In this document: in pieces, positions 5,214 through 5,221 of the stretch
How positions within the stretch are numbered: position 1 is the first letter of the stretch
Layout: each line of letters begins with the position of its first letter
From: an uncultured Lachnospiraceae bacterium
GTDB lineage: Bacteria; Bacillota_A; Clostridia; Lachnospirales; Lachnospiraceae
NCBI GenBank assembly: GCA_947302185.1
Contig: CAMYVI010000193.1
Span: 1 to 5,221, forward strand
DNA length: 5,221 nucleotides
Reading direction: 5' to 3'
Position numbers and translations under genes: made by a program
The notes under the pieces: model-generated
Database searches by the model: none
Seen by the model: only the letters and a program-made list of their open reading frames with translations
What the model was told of the DNA's origin: nothing

Positions 5214-5221
5214 ATGAGACA
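5214..5221 (+). CDS. Start of an unidentified gene, cut by the window edge
   Basis: Only ATG AGA CA is visible (Met-Arg and part of a third codon). It is called because a promoter and a strong ribosome binding site stand at the right distances upstream. Nothing can be said about the product. TTG 5211, in the same frame and directly before the ATG, is an alternative start. Confidence 0.7.

Overview
The window looks like chromosomal DNA from a Gram-positive anaerobe of the class Clostridia, most likely a gut or rumen Lachnospiraceae-type bacterium. This is inferred from the protein types (a large secreted ricin-trefoil / cell-wall-binding / NlpC-P60 protein, and a BMP-family lipoprotein with a Gram-positive-style lipobox), the strong purine-rich Shine-Dalgarno sites, the TTGATA/TATAAT-type promoters and the AT-rich intergenic DNA around moderate-GC genes. 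No marker gene fixes the species. Everything supported lies on the + strand.

Layout. (1) Positions 2-313 hold the C-terminal 103 codons of a Bax inhibitor-1 family membrane protein, closed by a strong intrinsic terminator at 333-361. (2) Positions 362-649 are a regulatory region. They contain an AT-rich array of TGTTAA hexamers spaced by one or two helical turns, a near-consensus sigma-A promoter (TTGATA-N17-TATAAT), a 10-bp palindrome over the predicted transcription start, and a ribosome binding site. (3) Positions 650-3775 encode a 1041-residue secreted protein. Its parts are a signal peptide, an acidic linker, four tandem ricin-B-type beta-trefoils (12 QxW/QxF repeats), a short choline/glucan-binding-type cell-wall repeat region and a C-terminal NlpC/P60-type cysteine peptidase domain. 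(4) Positions 3810-4964 encode a 384-residue lipoprotein of the BMP/Med/PnrA substrate-binding family, 34 nt downstream with no terminator between, so probably in the same operon. (5) Positions 4965-5213 hold a GC-rich structured block, a long terminator hairpin (5065-5114), then a new promoter and a strong ribosome binding site. (6) A new gene starts at 5214 and runs off the window.

Inferred working model: the two central genes form a cell-envelope operon. The first product is exported, binds glycans through its trefoils and cell-wall repeats, and cuts peptidoglycan stem peptides. The second is anchored to the outer face of the membrane and may bind a small ligand, possibly a released wall fragment or nucleoside-like molecule. 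The TGTTAA array resembles sites of the WalR/PhoP (OmpR-type) regulators, which would suit control of a wall hydrolase. No completely new system can be demonstrated from this window. The most notable points are the helically phased TGTTAA array, the four-trefoil architecture on a peptidase, and the pairing with a BMP lipoprotein that lacks the usual nucleoside-binding signature.
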